A DNA stretch of 64,000 nt from Acridotheres tristis (Eukaryota > Chordata > Aves > Passeriformes > Sturnidae). This document shows, piece after piece, positions 11,840 through 23,979 of the stretch. A program made the translations under genes and the position numbers. The notes below the pieces were generated by a model. That model had not been told where the DNA came from and did not search any database. It saw nothing but the letters and a program-made list of their open reading frames with translations. Every line of letters starts with the position of its first letter. Within the stretch, counting starts at the first letter, position 1. The DNA lies in NCBI GenBank assembly GCA_037013685.1, contig CM072892.1:20093501-20157500 (forward strand), given 5' to 3'.

Positions 11840-13425
11840 AATATTTTACAAAACCACACCAGTTTTCTCTGTGGTAAATTCCATTACACTTTTTTTTTTG
11901 GTTTTGAACAGTAGTAATTCCATCTGCTGTAGGAGTGATGCACCTTTAATGATTCAGCAATTGCCAAACACTCAAATGAAAGAACACCAAGAATGATTCT
12001 GATGAATTCCTGAGATAATTTAGGTGACATGTACATCAAAGGCTTTCTGGGATTTTGCTATTCTCTTGTATTTGCTTCTGCAAAAGTCCTCCTAGACTGA
12101 ATTTATTGTATTACTCAAATACTGTGAAGTGAAATACCTGTGACATTAATCTTTGCTATGAGCTTATTTACCCCTATACAGGATTTGTTCTGACATTTGT
12201 TTTTTTATTATGTTTAATAGCATTATTAATAATGAAAAAATATTCAGAAATTGCATATTATTATGAGAGAGAGTCATTATAAAGTGTTGTACAGACACAT
12301 TTGTGATTTTAGGACACTCAGTTTGAAAAAATCCTTTAAGGAAGAAGTGATAAAACGAAATTTTCTCAAAGCAAGTGAAAATTCACATCTTGATTTCAGG
12401 GTCAATATATATGTCTAGAATTATTCTTTCGGCCAGAACAGTTTTATCAGATGGCCTTGGTTAGGCACTTTAAAGAATCTGAATCTCACCCATCTGTATC
12501 AAGAGTGTTAAAAGGCAGTTCTATGTGGTTATGAAAATTTTAAAAGCAGTGTTTAATGTTCATTTATTTATTCTGTTGTGTTCTCTATTAGAGAAGATGT
12601 CTCATATTGATTGTGAAATACTATGGAAATACAATATTGCAAATTTTTATTTGTTCAGTTATCACTATTCTAAACAAATTGGACACAATTTTGCATTACA
12701 GTGGTCTCAAAGAGCAAATAACAGAATAATTTTCTGATGTCTAAAGAAATGCAAGTGTTTCTGATGGTTCTTGTTTTAATCTCTCAGCTACTTCTGGTTG
12801 GATCACTGCTAGTGTGCCTTAAAAGATTTGCCAAAGCTATCAGAATACTGTAGCAGGATTAACACCACTCAAATAATTTTGTTTTGCAGACTTCTGTCAT
12901 ATTTAGGAAGACTGTTTCTTCTCTGAAACACTGTCATTTTTTATCACTATAGGTGTCTCAGGTATAATTCACAGGCCATGATGTGCCATCTCAAAAGAGG
13001 CCTTTTTTTTATTTTTTTTGATACTCTGATGAAATGTTCTGTAGTCCCAGTGAGTGCTCTGGACAGTGGACTTCCTTGACAATCACCTTGTGTTCAACCT
13101 GTTTCAAACAGAACAATATCTGAGGACATCAAAATCAGACACAGAAATGAGAAAAAGACTGTGTTTATTCTCTGTTCATTTTCCATGAACTTAAATTACT
13201 TAAAATTGAAAAAAAATCTGATTTGGTTAAAAAGTTTTGTTTACCTTTTGTTGTGCATTTTGCTGTGCATGGTAGCACTGGCATTGGCTTTTTGCAGACT
13301 TCTGGCACATCTGCTCATTCAGAGAGCCAAGAAAACAAAACAGGCCTATCCATCCATTCTGATCTCAATGGCTATGACAGGGACAAGAAAAAAATCAACA
13401 AATAAACTTCTGCTCTCTACAAAGA
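11840..13425 (+). other. CEP128: Probable CEP128 3' UTR
   Basis: The sequence after the stop is AT-rich and has no recognisable repeats apart from short homopolymer runs. The first canonical AATAAA after the stop is at 13401-13406. It is followed within about 25 bases by a G/T-rich stretch (GAGTGTGGATGTC), a plausible downstream element, so cleavage near 13425 is reasonable. Further AATAAA signals lie at 14571 and in a cluster at 15085-15105, so a longer UTR is possible. This is inference from motifs only. Confidence 0.4.
13401..13406 (+). terminator. CEP128: Candidate polyadenylation signal AATAAA for CEP128
   Basis: This is the first canonical hexamer downstream of the stop codon, with a G/T-rich element shortly after. 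Alternative hexamers occur at 14571-14576 and about 15085-15105. No transcript evidence is available to choose among them. Confidence 0.35.
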
Positions 13426-14244
13426 GTGTGGATGTCATGAAACAGTGTTTAGCTCAAACCACAGCAGCTATAAACTAAACTTACTTTAAGTGGATCCAAC
13501 ATTTATGATACATTTTTTTATTAGATCAGAGCAGAGATGGAAGTATGGCATTTGAAATATTTTAACTGGTTTGATCTGCTGAAACTTTAAAAGTTGCAAA
13601 ATGAAATGTCACCAGCTTGCAGACTTTATGGTACCTACAAATTATGGCCAAAACATAGAAAGGTCACTTTAAAATATATTATGAAGCAGTAAATCATGCT
13701 CTCAAAACACCTTATGTGGTAATGAGGTCTGCTGCATGGATTGCTGATGGATAAAGGCATACCCTAACCATTTTACCAAAGTTTTAATGTTTTTTGGACA
13801 TGAAAGTGCCTGTAGGTTAAAAAATGGAACTTTAAGAGTCTTAGCGGAGAAGTAATACCAGAAATATAATGTCCTCTCTTTTTCTTAAGGAATTTGTAAA
13901 AATATTACTGTTATATGCATTTATACATTTTTTTCTGACTTGTAACTTCAAAATCTGAAGTTTGTATTCTTAAAACAGGGTAACTACTGCTTTATATTGT
14001 TAGAAAACTAAGGATAAGCAGTCTGATCTCCCTCACTGTTGCATCGAGTATTGAATCGACTTTTGTACTATATAGGACAGAAATTACTACTGGGTGAATA
14101 ACATTGACTTTAAAACTTGAAGTATGTTCAGTGCTTAGTATATTTGCCTTTGCCCATGTGACTGTGTTTTTATCAGTTTTATATCCTTTTATAAAAATTT
14201 TTAAATGAGCTGGAGGAACAGAAGAGATATCAAACCACACACAC

Positions 14245-14278
14245 AAAAAAAAAAAAAAAAGAAAAAAAAAAAAAAAAA
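14245..14278 (+). repeat. Interrupted poly(A) tract
   Basis: Sixteen A, one G, then seventeen A, preceded by a short (AC)n run at about 14236-14244. The upstream sequence is not recognisably a retrocopy, so it is listed as a simple repeat. Confidence 0.95.
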
Positions 14279-14779
14279 TTTTACTGAGTAGGCTTATGGA
14301 CTCCAAAGCCAGGAAATTCTTTCTTAAATTTGCCCTCTTGGCATGGCAGTCTAGATAGCATGTAATATTTGTCTCTTTTCCACCTTTGATAGAGGTTCAT
14401 ATTACAAAGTGAATTTTGTTTCCTCTTTACTGAAGGCTAAAGTTCCATTCATGACATTATGTGCAACTGTCCCTTTGTGGTTTAAGAAATAATATTTTTT
14501 CCATATTGGTCTGAAATAATACTCTTCTGCACAGTTTCAGTTTTTCAAGTAGAAAAGCGGATAATTTTAAAATAAAACCTTTTGTATATTTCACATTTTA
14601 AAAATTGCTGTTACTTTCGGTAGCCAGATTTTTTAATATTTTAACCCTTTAATGACATGTTACTCAATTCATGCCCAAAGCAGTGGTTTTCAGTAATTAA
14701 AAATGTGGTATCACACACAAAAAAATAATGATTTAAATCTTTGTTCTGTTTAGCATTTGGTGAATCAGGCAATTTTTTA

Positions 14780-14800
14780 TGTATGTACTAAGTACATACA
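14780..14800. repeat. Near-perfect inverted repeat (10-bp arms, 1-nt centre)
   Basis: The arms TGTATGTACT and AGTACATACA are exact reverse complements around a single A. AT-rich palindromes of this size arise easily, so no function is assigned. Confidence 0.9.
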
Positions 14801-14847
14801 GATTTTATAAGCTAGTATCAGGCATTCTTTTTTTTAATGCTGTACTG

Positions 14848-14891
14848 AAATACAGCAGTGCTTCAATACAGAGCTTCAATACAGTGCTTTA
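14848..14891 (+). repeat. Short degenerate tandem repeat
   Basis: Three neighbouring units share the pattern AATACAG...GCTTCA or GCTTTA, each about 14-17 bases long. This is a minor local duplication with no assigned role. Confidence 0.7.
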
Positions 14892-15993
14892 AAAAATGCA
14901 TTGGCCCTCTATTTTAGCATCAAATAGTTGTCACATGAATAAGCTATAAATTTTATGCCCTTCAGTTGCTAATGTTTTACAGCAGACTTGAGAATACTTA
15001 ATTACTTTTGAGATTATATTTACTAAATAGACAAAATAATTTATTTTTATTGTGTAATTATGTCATCCTAAGAAAAAATGTCAAAATAAAAATAAAAAAT
15101 AAAATTTTACAGTGCAAAACAAAGCAATTTTATTACATTTACTTCTCAAAGTTTTGATGGAAGCCAGTCATCAGTGATGGTGAAAGTACTCCTTGGATAT
15201 TCAGAGTTCAGCCACATTTTTATTAACTATTATAGCAAAGTAAAGAAAGAAAATATATGAAAAACCCATACAACAGCAAAACTACTATTCTAAAATCTAC
15301 TTCTGAGCTAAGGAATCTACATATCAGTTCATCTCTGGCTTGCAAGGCATAGTCTCTACACTAAATGGTTTTTCATGGATGAGCATGCCAGTATTACTCT
15401 GAAAGGAAATCAGTAGGTGTTTTTGTAACACTGATACAATTTTTATGGCTAAAAATGAGAAGTCTGCAACCTGGATGTGTTCGTAAATCTATAACATGCA
15501 GAAATTTTTTTCATAAATTTTTGTGGCAGTGCTTTTTGCAGTGGAATTTTACAGTACCTATGTTAAACTCCTTGTGTCTGTAGTGTGTTAGTAACAGATG
15601 TATCTCTCTCCAAGCCCTTGTCATCCCACAGAAGTAATTGATACTGAAGTTAATGTGAGCTGCAGGTCAGTATCTGATGACACAGCCTTGTCAAAAATGG
15701 ATGTGCAGGAGGACATCACGCAAACTCCTGTGATTTTTGATGCAATTGTAGAGTTTAGAAGCAGTTGTAGAGGAAAACTAGCAGTAGAAGGGATGGAAAG
15801 CAATTCATGATTAAATTAAAATTTCAGAACACTTTTATGCCTTAGCTTAAAAACTGCCTTATAGCTAGTATTTACGTCTGAATGATAGTGATCCCCAAAT
15901 AAAAGTCTTGGATAATTTTTTTTTCGTGCATAAGTACTTTCTAGCACAACTCAACTCTTTACTATAAGCATATCTAGACTGCTGTGAATATGA

Positions 15994-16021
15994 AGTTATT
16001 TACTTTTCTATGTAAATAACT
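15994..16021. repeat. Inverted repeat with 10-bp arms and 8-nt loop
   Basis: AGTTATTTAC at 15994-16003 pairs with GTAAATAACT at 16012-16021. The arms match perfectly and the composition is AT-rich. Confidence 0.9.
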
Positions 16022-19000
16022 AAATTAGATTTTAGAACTGAAGAATATTTTAGTGCTCAGTACAGGAGTACAACACAGCAAAATCCAGTACACAAGTCAT
16101 CCAAAAATCTGCAATGCTTCTGGGAATGTTGACAGCAAAAATGAAGGAGATTTCTGTGGTTAAAATCCAACATCTAACATTTATCATTTGTGCTAACAAC
16201 AAAGTTCTCCCGTTTCTAAAGCTGAAGTTGCACATCTATCATTTCTCTGGCTGAAATGATGAAATTTTGTTTTCTCTTTCCCTAATAATGACAAAATCTG
16301 TAGTGTGAGAATATGCAGTGATGATATTTTTAAATTTCTGGTAATTTTATTTAGGAATCTACCGGGTGCTTTTTGGAACATGGTTGTTAACATGTTTTTG
16401 TTAAATTATGACATTTAAAAGCAAGAACTGCATAGAATTCTCTCTTTTAGGATAATTTTGCTGTCTGTTTTTAGGGACATGGCTCCTTGATAGGTGTTTT
16501 GTTTGAGTAAGTACCACAGTTGTTCTTGAGTAGTCTGTTATTTTCATCTCTCTTCAGACCAGAGTTGTTTTGATCCTAGACTGCTTTTCTCATCTGCCAT
16601 CTACAGTGCACTAGTGTGTCAGAAGACATACCACCATTTCTTCACCTACCCTCCATCAATAATTTTGGTAGTTTATGTTCCCATGGAATTACATTAGTGT
16701 TGATGGTGGTTGTTTCTTACAAGCTTTTTCATATGAACTCTAATACTCTTACCTGTTTACAAAAAAAAAACCGACTTAGTAAATGGACCAACATCAGGTC
16801 ACATGCTGTCTAATTTTAAAGATTATTCCACAGGCCAAAGTAAATGTCTCTTACTATATTTGTCCAGATTTTCTGATTGCCAGCATTAATTCTACTATCT
16901 ACTTCTACTATTGTAGAAGGCAATATAAAGGAAAGACTTTGCTGCAATAACTGAAATATTATTGATTCAAGGCAAAAAATGAGACTACAACAAATTTAGG
17001 CCATCTGTCTAAGTGCTTAGTCTAGAACCTAAAATACTCATATTACAAAGTGTATTTCTCCAGTGTGTTAATATCAAATCATCTTCCTTATAAACAGTTG
17101 CTGACATCTAAAATATTTTTGAAAAGTGATACTAAAATTTGCTAAAGATGATCAGAAGGATTTCTGTGTCACTCACATTGTTAAACAAGCATGGAACTGG
17201 GAAACAGCCCAATTTATGTTTCTGGCATGAGGCTTTTCACAGAAACCACCAGTGATACAGTTTTGTACTTAGTGTGGAAAATGATGAAGGTGAGCTGTGT
17301 TTTGCTGCTGGCCAAGAGAACACTTTACATCTGTGGCTGTTTGGTGTATGGAGCTCAACACATGCACCATTTTTATTGAGGCTTTCACTGCTGGCTGCAG
17401 CACTGACAGCACCATTTCACTCAAACAGCTGCAACCATGAAGACATCATGGAGCTGGCAGAACTTTTGTTACATGTTTTGACTAACAGAATGTCAACAAG
17501 TCCATCAGAAACCTTGGAGTTGTTTGTTTTGTCTTCACTGGAGCAGTCTCCAGTGCAGTCATAAAGCTAGAAAATGCAGAAACCTTTGTTCAGTGTGAGG
17601 TACATCACTGGGGAGGCTCACTAGCCATGGAATGTGAATCCATTAGTATGTTGTCCAATGATTGATTAGAGGTCTATAAATTAACAAAAAACTATTCTAA
17701 AAAGTTTTTAAAAGTGAGACAAATTATTCTTATTTGATAGTCAAAAAGTCTCTGCAAATATGGAAGAATGAAGTATCAAAGTCAAGAAACACTTCATTTA
17801 TCCAGAAAGCAAGTAATTTCTTAAATTTCAGTAGAGTGGCAGACTAAAATGAAGCTCCTGAATATGATAATCAACAGACATCAATCCCATTTTGTGTCAT
17901 CTCTTAACATGAGAGACTTGCTCACTTTGATTAGACTTAACTGTATTCCATACTTAGGGAAAGTCTGTTGTGTGTGCTGTGCACAGGGTAGCAAAGTTGG
18001 AATAATTCCACTGGTGGCAGCTGATGTGCTACAGAAGGAATACTGGCTCTTGCAGTGTATTTTAACAAATAGCTCAAATGTTCCAATTTCTGCTGTGGTA
18101 TTACATTACCAGAAGAAAGCAACAAATGGAAAAATATTTCTATTGTAGGTGAAGGTATTAGTATGATAACAGTGTATTACTGAGATTTTGAAGATGTATC
18201 ACTTCGAAGGCTGACATTTCTATATGTGCTTATTAGCCAATGCTGATACTCTATTTTTTTCCCCCCTGGAGCATATGAGAAGGAAATATGTTATTTGCTT
18301 TTGATTTCTGGAAAGTGTTTTGCGATTTCATGCTGCCAGTTTCTATTTAATTTAGGGTTAGCTAAAAAAAACCAACCCTCTAATTCTGACACTTCATTAC
18401 AAGCACTCCTAATTAAGTTAGTTGATACATGAGTCACTTTCCTCCAGATCTTTGTTTTCATTTCACTTGAATGAAATACAGTGTCTTTTTGTAGTTAGTA
18501 TCCTAAAACTGGAGCAAAATTATTTTCGTGAACTAGCATTTTAGTTGGGACATTCCAAAATTAAGATTGCCCAGGCATTTCATACATGTGACTCTAAATA
18601 TATTACATCATATTTCCCAGTCAAGTATTGTCACTGCAGTATAGTATAAAGTAGCAACAAGGAATCTGCAGAATTTCAATAAATAATATGGACATGAAAT
18701 GTTTCTGTGCTGGTGTGAAGTCAGAAAGGTGTGTTTAATATTTCTAAACCTTATTGTATTGGTTAATGTGATAGAAATAGGCACAGTAGAATGAAGTTCC
18801 TCAACATTGAATTATTTCTTAAGATAAAGTCCTTGAATGTTTAGCAAAGAGTCCAGCTCTTTGTGCTGCTTTACTGTAATAAAAAGAACTACTGGAATTT
18901 CCCCAGACTTGATTTCTGAAATGTAGAGGTATGTTCAGACTTCTAATAGCTGTGTAGGCATCAGGTATATCCTGTCCACATAATTATAATTATGTCTCTT

Positions 19001-19936
19001 TCTTGCAGACATTGACATGTATAAACACTTTCATACAGTGTAAAATTTTACTTTCAAAAAGAAAGATTTCCTTTTATGCTTGGAAATCCTAACTGCAGTA
19101 AAGCTAGCAGAAGCCTTGTCTGTAATATCAGTGGAGTTACAATTTTGTGCTGACTTTTAGAAAAGAGGAGAGAAATATTTTCTTTGTCTATTTTTTCATC
19201 GCATTCTGGAGGTCTGCAAGTCTATAATATGTGTTGGTCTGATAAAAAAACAAATGCTTGCTGAAAAAATACATGATCTTATAAAAATCTTATGGTAGCA
19301 AATGCCAAAACACTTGGAATAATTTGACACTATCTCATTTTTATATTTTAATTTTTTTTCAGAATCTGAGAAATGAGATTTCGAGTTCATTTAGGTTCCT
19401 TTTTTTCCCAGTAAGACTAACTCAAATTTAGTTATATAATGAAAACCACAGTATTTCTGAATAACATCAATCCAAGCCTATGAAATTTGAAAAATTCTGA
19501 AATGTTGCAGCTCTTTGTTCCACTTTAATGTGGTCTAGTACAGCTTTTTCAAAATAATGAGGCCGTCTCCAAGGAGAGATGGTTCATCTGTTAATATGTA
19601 TCAATTGTATTTCACATTTGACTAAATGTTTTGTTTCATATCAGTTTTTCAACTGATCTAATAATTCAATGAATACTCAAAATGGGGATTTTTATGTGTG
19701 TAGAGAGAAGCAATTATATCTTACATCTAAATTCCAGCACTATTTGTATTCTTTTTTAACAAAAGACTCAGAAAATAAAGCCATTTTTTACTTTTACTGT
19801 CCTATGATGTTTTTGTTCCAAAATAGCTTCACAAGGTATTTACAGGCCACTTTTCCCATTAACTGCCATCTTCAAGGAGAAAAAAAATCCAGCTTAAATA
19901 TCTTGAGAACTATGTAATGAATTAAAAAAAAAATCT

Positions 19937-19992
19937 AGAATCATAGAATCATTTAAGTTGGAAAAGACCCTTTAGATCAAGTTGAGCCAAAC
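19937..19992 (-). mobile_element. CR1 3'-end remnant
   Basis: The + strand shows AGAATCATAGAATCATTTAAG, then GTTGGAAAAGACCC and TTTAGATCAAGTTGAG. This is the reverse complement of the conserved end of an avian CR1, with the 8-bp terminal repeat present about one and a half times. The similarity fades after about 55 bases. Confidence 0.85.
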
Positions 19993-22900
19993 TACTGCTT
20001 GACTGTTACTTCCTGTAAATTGCTTGGATCCACATAAAGCTAAGTCTACAGGCTAGATTTTCAGAACACCTCATGCAGGTTTAGGAGCAATGCATTGTAG
20101 AAGTATAAAAGGAGGAGCTGTTACCATGTTGTTTGATGCACAAGTCCTTACCAGCCTGTGAAGTTTGAGGCACCTTGGTTACCCACGAGGTGTGACTCAT
20201 GTCACACCAGAACACCAATTTTATTGTTGAGTTGCCGCTCTGACTTCAGAATGCCTGTGCCTGATTTATACCAATATGAAGCCAGGTTGAAATCTCATGT
20301 ATAAAGCCTAAGTACCAATCAAAGTACTAAGAGCTGAGATTTTGTCAAGTGATTGCAGTATGAGCTATATGAAAGCTGGTTTTTGTGCTCTGAGTGTGTT
20401 GCTGCAAGCTGAAAGTTTGGCACAGTCTGCAGATATGTTTAAGTTTGGTTAAGGCTCTACTAGGAAAGTTCATTGTTGATGTTAATTTAACATCAACATT
20501 TCTACCTGCTTTCTGCAATTAGACTATAAAATGTTAGCCAATGAGGCAGTAACAAAAATATCAAACTACATGACACTTTTGCTGACTTAGGACTTAATCC
20601 AAGCAATTCCTGAAGGCAGGGTTGTGAGTCTTCATTGCATCTCAGGACATAGTTGGTACCTTTGCAGGATCAAAGTTGCTAGCTGTACTTGTAATTTAAA
20701 GTATAAAATGAAAACTTGTCATTTTTGTAAGTTAACATAATAAATTATTTTTCCAAGCAATCCATAGCATCAGTATTCATTTACCTAAAGTTGCCAAACT
20801 TTTGTAAAGGCCTGTTTTATGTAATTGATCTTTTTTAGTTGTGTGAAATATGAGTGTGTGATATGGAATTATGTTGCCCAATTTTCTTCTTGTCTCTAAG
20901 AGCAATTGGATTTTTTTCTTTTGTTTTCTCTCTTCTACTGTAATATTTGTTTAAAAACTAAGATGATGGTTTTATTATGAGACTTAAGTAGTTTTCTTCA
21001 AAAGTGTGTATTCAAAATACTTTTAAAGGTCAAAAATTTGTATACCATTAAGGACCCAACAATCTGGCAATGTATTATGGTGTTAGAGTAGGAGTAGGTC
21101 TTTATATTGGCCATTACTGACAGTATTTCCAGAGGTGCCCTTAATTAGGACAGGCTGTTGTGCCTATAGTCTCTTAGAGAGTGTGAACAAGATTCATCTG
21201 ATTGAACTTGAGTGTGGACAGAACACATGCCTCCATCTAAATGAACCTGCCTTTGTAGTCATTGGGATCTGTAGCATGCTTCAGCTCAGCCCAAAGTAAG
21301 CAGTCAGGGTTTGATCAAATTGCAGTGAACTGTTCTAACTATATAGTTTAAATCTCCATTCAGTAAAAAGGACAATCAGGCATCTTCCTTAGATGCTTCT
21401 TGCCTGTGTTACAGTCACCATGTCCACTCAGAGAGGGGGGGTCTATCCATGTATGCTTTATCTAGATTCCAGGGTAAATTCTTTATTACCTTAAATAAGA
21501 GACTCCCCTGGAGGCAGTGGAATGGGATGCAGTTAAAAGCAAAGAGATTGAGCCATGGCAATATTTAATGAAACAAAAATTATTGTTGCTGGGAAGTTCC
21601 ACACAGCTAAATTTCTATGGAAGTCTTTAATGGAAAACAAAGCCTTGCATTTCAAAACATATATTTCAAAATACAAAGTAAAACAAAAACAAAACAAAGC
21701 AAAAGGTATTGCATAATTCCATATAATGAAGTTTTCTTATTTTGATTTCTCACAACAAGCTGGCCAAAATATAATTTCTTTATATACTGAGAAATCAGTT
21801 ATTGAAAGCCTGTAATTATTTTACTAATTTCATTCTCCTCAATTACATATTCCCTTGCCTTTTGAAATTAAGAGGTTTTGCATGTATTTTTACATAGTTC
21901 GTGATCTGCAGTTGTTTTATGACAAACTTACTTTCAACCATTTTTTTTCACTGAAGATAGCAGAGTTGTTTCTTTCACACATGTTTATTCCTCTTCTTAA
22001 ATCTTCTATCGCAGAGGCTCTACCACCATTACAGGAAAGGCTGAGCCTTCAGCCTTCACCCCGACAATTAAGCTCTTGTGATGTAGACAAATACCCTATA
22101 GGCTCCTTTACAAGTGAAAACAAGAAGTTTATTCTGGTTTCCTTTTGGATACCTTCCGAATGTGATCCTTAGGTAGAATTTCAAAAGCAGTACTGTCTGG
22201 AAAACTACCTGGAAGCATCAATGGTTCTACAGGAGGCAGGATGCCTGTGAGGGCAGGTCAATCAACATCTCTAATGCTCTTGGCAATGGACACCACTACA
22301 GCTCAAACAACACTTCTCAATGGGTAAGGAAAGTAGGTTGATAAAAAGAGTGGACAAATTGGTTTCACAGGAATTTTAGTTGTAGTCTCAGAAAAATGCA
22401 TTCATTGTGACCTCAGATAAAAGCCTCAGCTGGCCCTCAGTTAGTAGTGTGGACCTTAAATTATTCTTGTTTTATGAGCCAGGAACCCATTGAACTATCA
22501 AGTGATGGTTCTTCCTGGCCTGACCCTGGGTACCTCCTGGTGCCTCATATTCACATAGGAACTAAACCAGAGTACAAGACTGGGTCTACAAAAGATTCCT
22601 CAAAACTGCTGAATAAGAGCAATAGACAATGCTGAAACTTACAATTTGGATTTTATCTCAGGAGCTGAGAATTTTGAAACAATCTGTCAATTTTATACAG
22701 TATTTGTCAATAGTGTCAATTTGTGACAAAACTTCCAAACAGGCAGTGATATATCTAACACTGAATCTTGCATAGACCTGCAACCAACAACAGTGATAGA
22801 GGGCAGTTTATGATTTCCTTACAATCTCTTGGAAAAAATTATACCGTGGCTTTACTAAGAGATGGTCCCAAAAATTCTCCCACATATATCCCATGTAGAA

Positions 22901-23590
22901 ATGCAGTGTTATATCTCTGAGTTTGTTGTAAACTCTGTTTTGTGGTAGAAATACAATAAACTCAACTTTTAAAACATCCACCAAATACAGATGGATACAG
23001 ACATACACCAAAATAGCAAAATTTGCTAGCATAATGTAGGCTAGGAGAATATATTTTCAGATTTTGTAGCCAGGTTTTTAGTAAATTTATCAGAGTTTCT
23101 GAGAGTTGTTCTCTTGACATCCCTTCTGTTGATCTTACCCTCAGGGCATATGCAACCTCCCATTTCCCAAATCCTTTTGTCTTGCAATCCCATTGCAGTG
23201 AGTCACATTTGCTTTTTTTGTTTGAGACTGATGGGGTCAGGAACCTTTGAAAAAAGACAGGAAGATGACTTCTCCCCGAGGAATAACTGAATGTGCTTAG
23301 GCAGAAAGGTTTTCAATATGTGAGATGGGGCACTTGGACAGGAAGAACTCAGCATTAGGTGCAAATAGGACATGGCAGAGAGGAGAGAACAGATACACAG
23401 CCATACATGAGTGGTCATGGAAATAATAATTCCTGGGGACCTAGGGCATTGTGCATCATTGGCTGCATCTTAGAAAACCATCATGTTACTGATCCAAGGC
23501 CAAGCCTGAAAGAAAGGACTCTTTTGTGAGTAGGAGAATTTTTTTTTTACAGATACAGATATTTTTTTACAGATCTTCCTCTGTTTTGCT
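19993..23590. other. Gene-poor AT-rich sequence
   Basis: Holds the inverted repeat at 20474-20498 and otherwise no recognisable element. A TATAAAAGG string at 20104-20112 and several short open frames (61-105 codons) carry no family motifs. Confidence 0.5.
20474..20498. repeat. Near-perfect palindrome (12-bp arms, 1-nt centre)
   Basis: The arms TGTTGATGTTAA and TTAACATCAACA are exact reverse complements around a single T. The centre GTTAATTTAAC resembles, but does not match, half-sites of POU-homeodomain factors such as HNF1. No function can be assigned. Confidence 0.95.
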
Positions 23591-23650
23591 TAAACATTAA
23601 TTAAGCATTAATTAATTAAACATAAATTAATTAAACATTAGCATTAAACA
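23591..23650 (+). repeat. Degenerate AT-rich tandem repeat (ATTAATTAAACAT type)
   Basis: Four to five imperfect units built from TTAATTAA and AACATTA follow each other. It lies just downstream of a small duplication of TTTTTTACAGAT at about 23541-23576. Confidence 0.8.
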
Positions 23651-23726
23651 TAGGACCCAACCCTGAGGCAGGGTAACTGAAGTTCTTAATAGATTCGTTG
23701 GGGTGCATTAGAGTGAAACGACACCA

Positions 23727-23764
23727 GTGTGTGTGTGTATGTGTGCATATATCTATATATATAC
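23727..23764 (+). repeat. (TG)n/(TA)n compound microsatellite
   Basis: A GT run, interrupted once by AT, passes into CATATATCTATATATATAC. Short and imperfect. Confidence 0.9.
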
Positions 23765-23979
23765 TTTGGGACAATTTGGTTGCAGTGGAAAGGAGGTATG
23801 TAGCCATTTTGGTTATTGTCTATAGTAATATAACCATATAAAAGTATAAAGCTAGCACATAAGGAAAAGAGAGATGTAGAAAGAAAGGACAAGAGTTGAC
23901 AGTGAGAGGAACCCCTGGGTGCACAAACATACTTGATTGATGTAATTTAGATGTATGTAAGTTGAAGTGATGGTCACCA

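Larger units (their letters stand above)
1..14000 (+). other. CEP128: 3' part of the CEP128 gene (introns, last four exons, probable 3' UTR)
   Basis: The gene enters from the left edge and is transcribed on the + strand. Four exons are visible, separated by introns of about 1.8, 3.7 and 4.1 kb. Together they encode the last 135 residues of a protein whose vertebrate orthologues are roughly 1,100 residues long. CEP128 is a coiled-coil protein of the subdistal appendages of the mother centriole and is involved in microtubule anchoring and ciliary signalling (family knowledge). The assignment rests on remembered similarity of the C-terminus, spread across all four exons in the same order, and on perfect phase agreement between exons. 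The right boundary is approximate because the cleavage site cannot be read with certainty. Confidence 0.7.
13426..19936. other. Gene-poor sequence downstream of CEP128
   Basis: AT-rich DNA with the interrupted A tract at 14245-14278, inverted repeats at 14780-14800 and 15994-16021, a short tandem repeat at 14848-14891, and an AATAAA cluster near 15085-15105. Overlapping open frames at 17191-17564 and 17849-18148 have no recognisable motifs and no start or splice context that I trust. No gene can be supported. Confidence 0.5.

Noticed and set aside
14221..14280. Poly(A) tract as the tail of a processed pseudogene
   Set aside because: The sequence upstream resembles no transcript, has no preceding poly(A) signal at the right distance, and no target-site duplication was seen.
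20101..20115. TATAAAAGG promoter-like string after a CR1 tail
   Set aside because: No coding or RNA feature follows.
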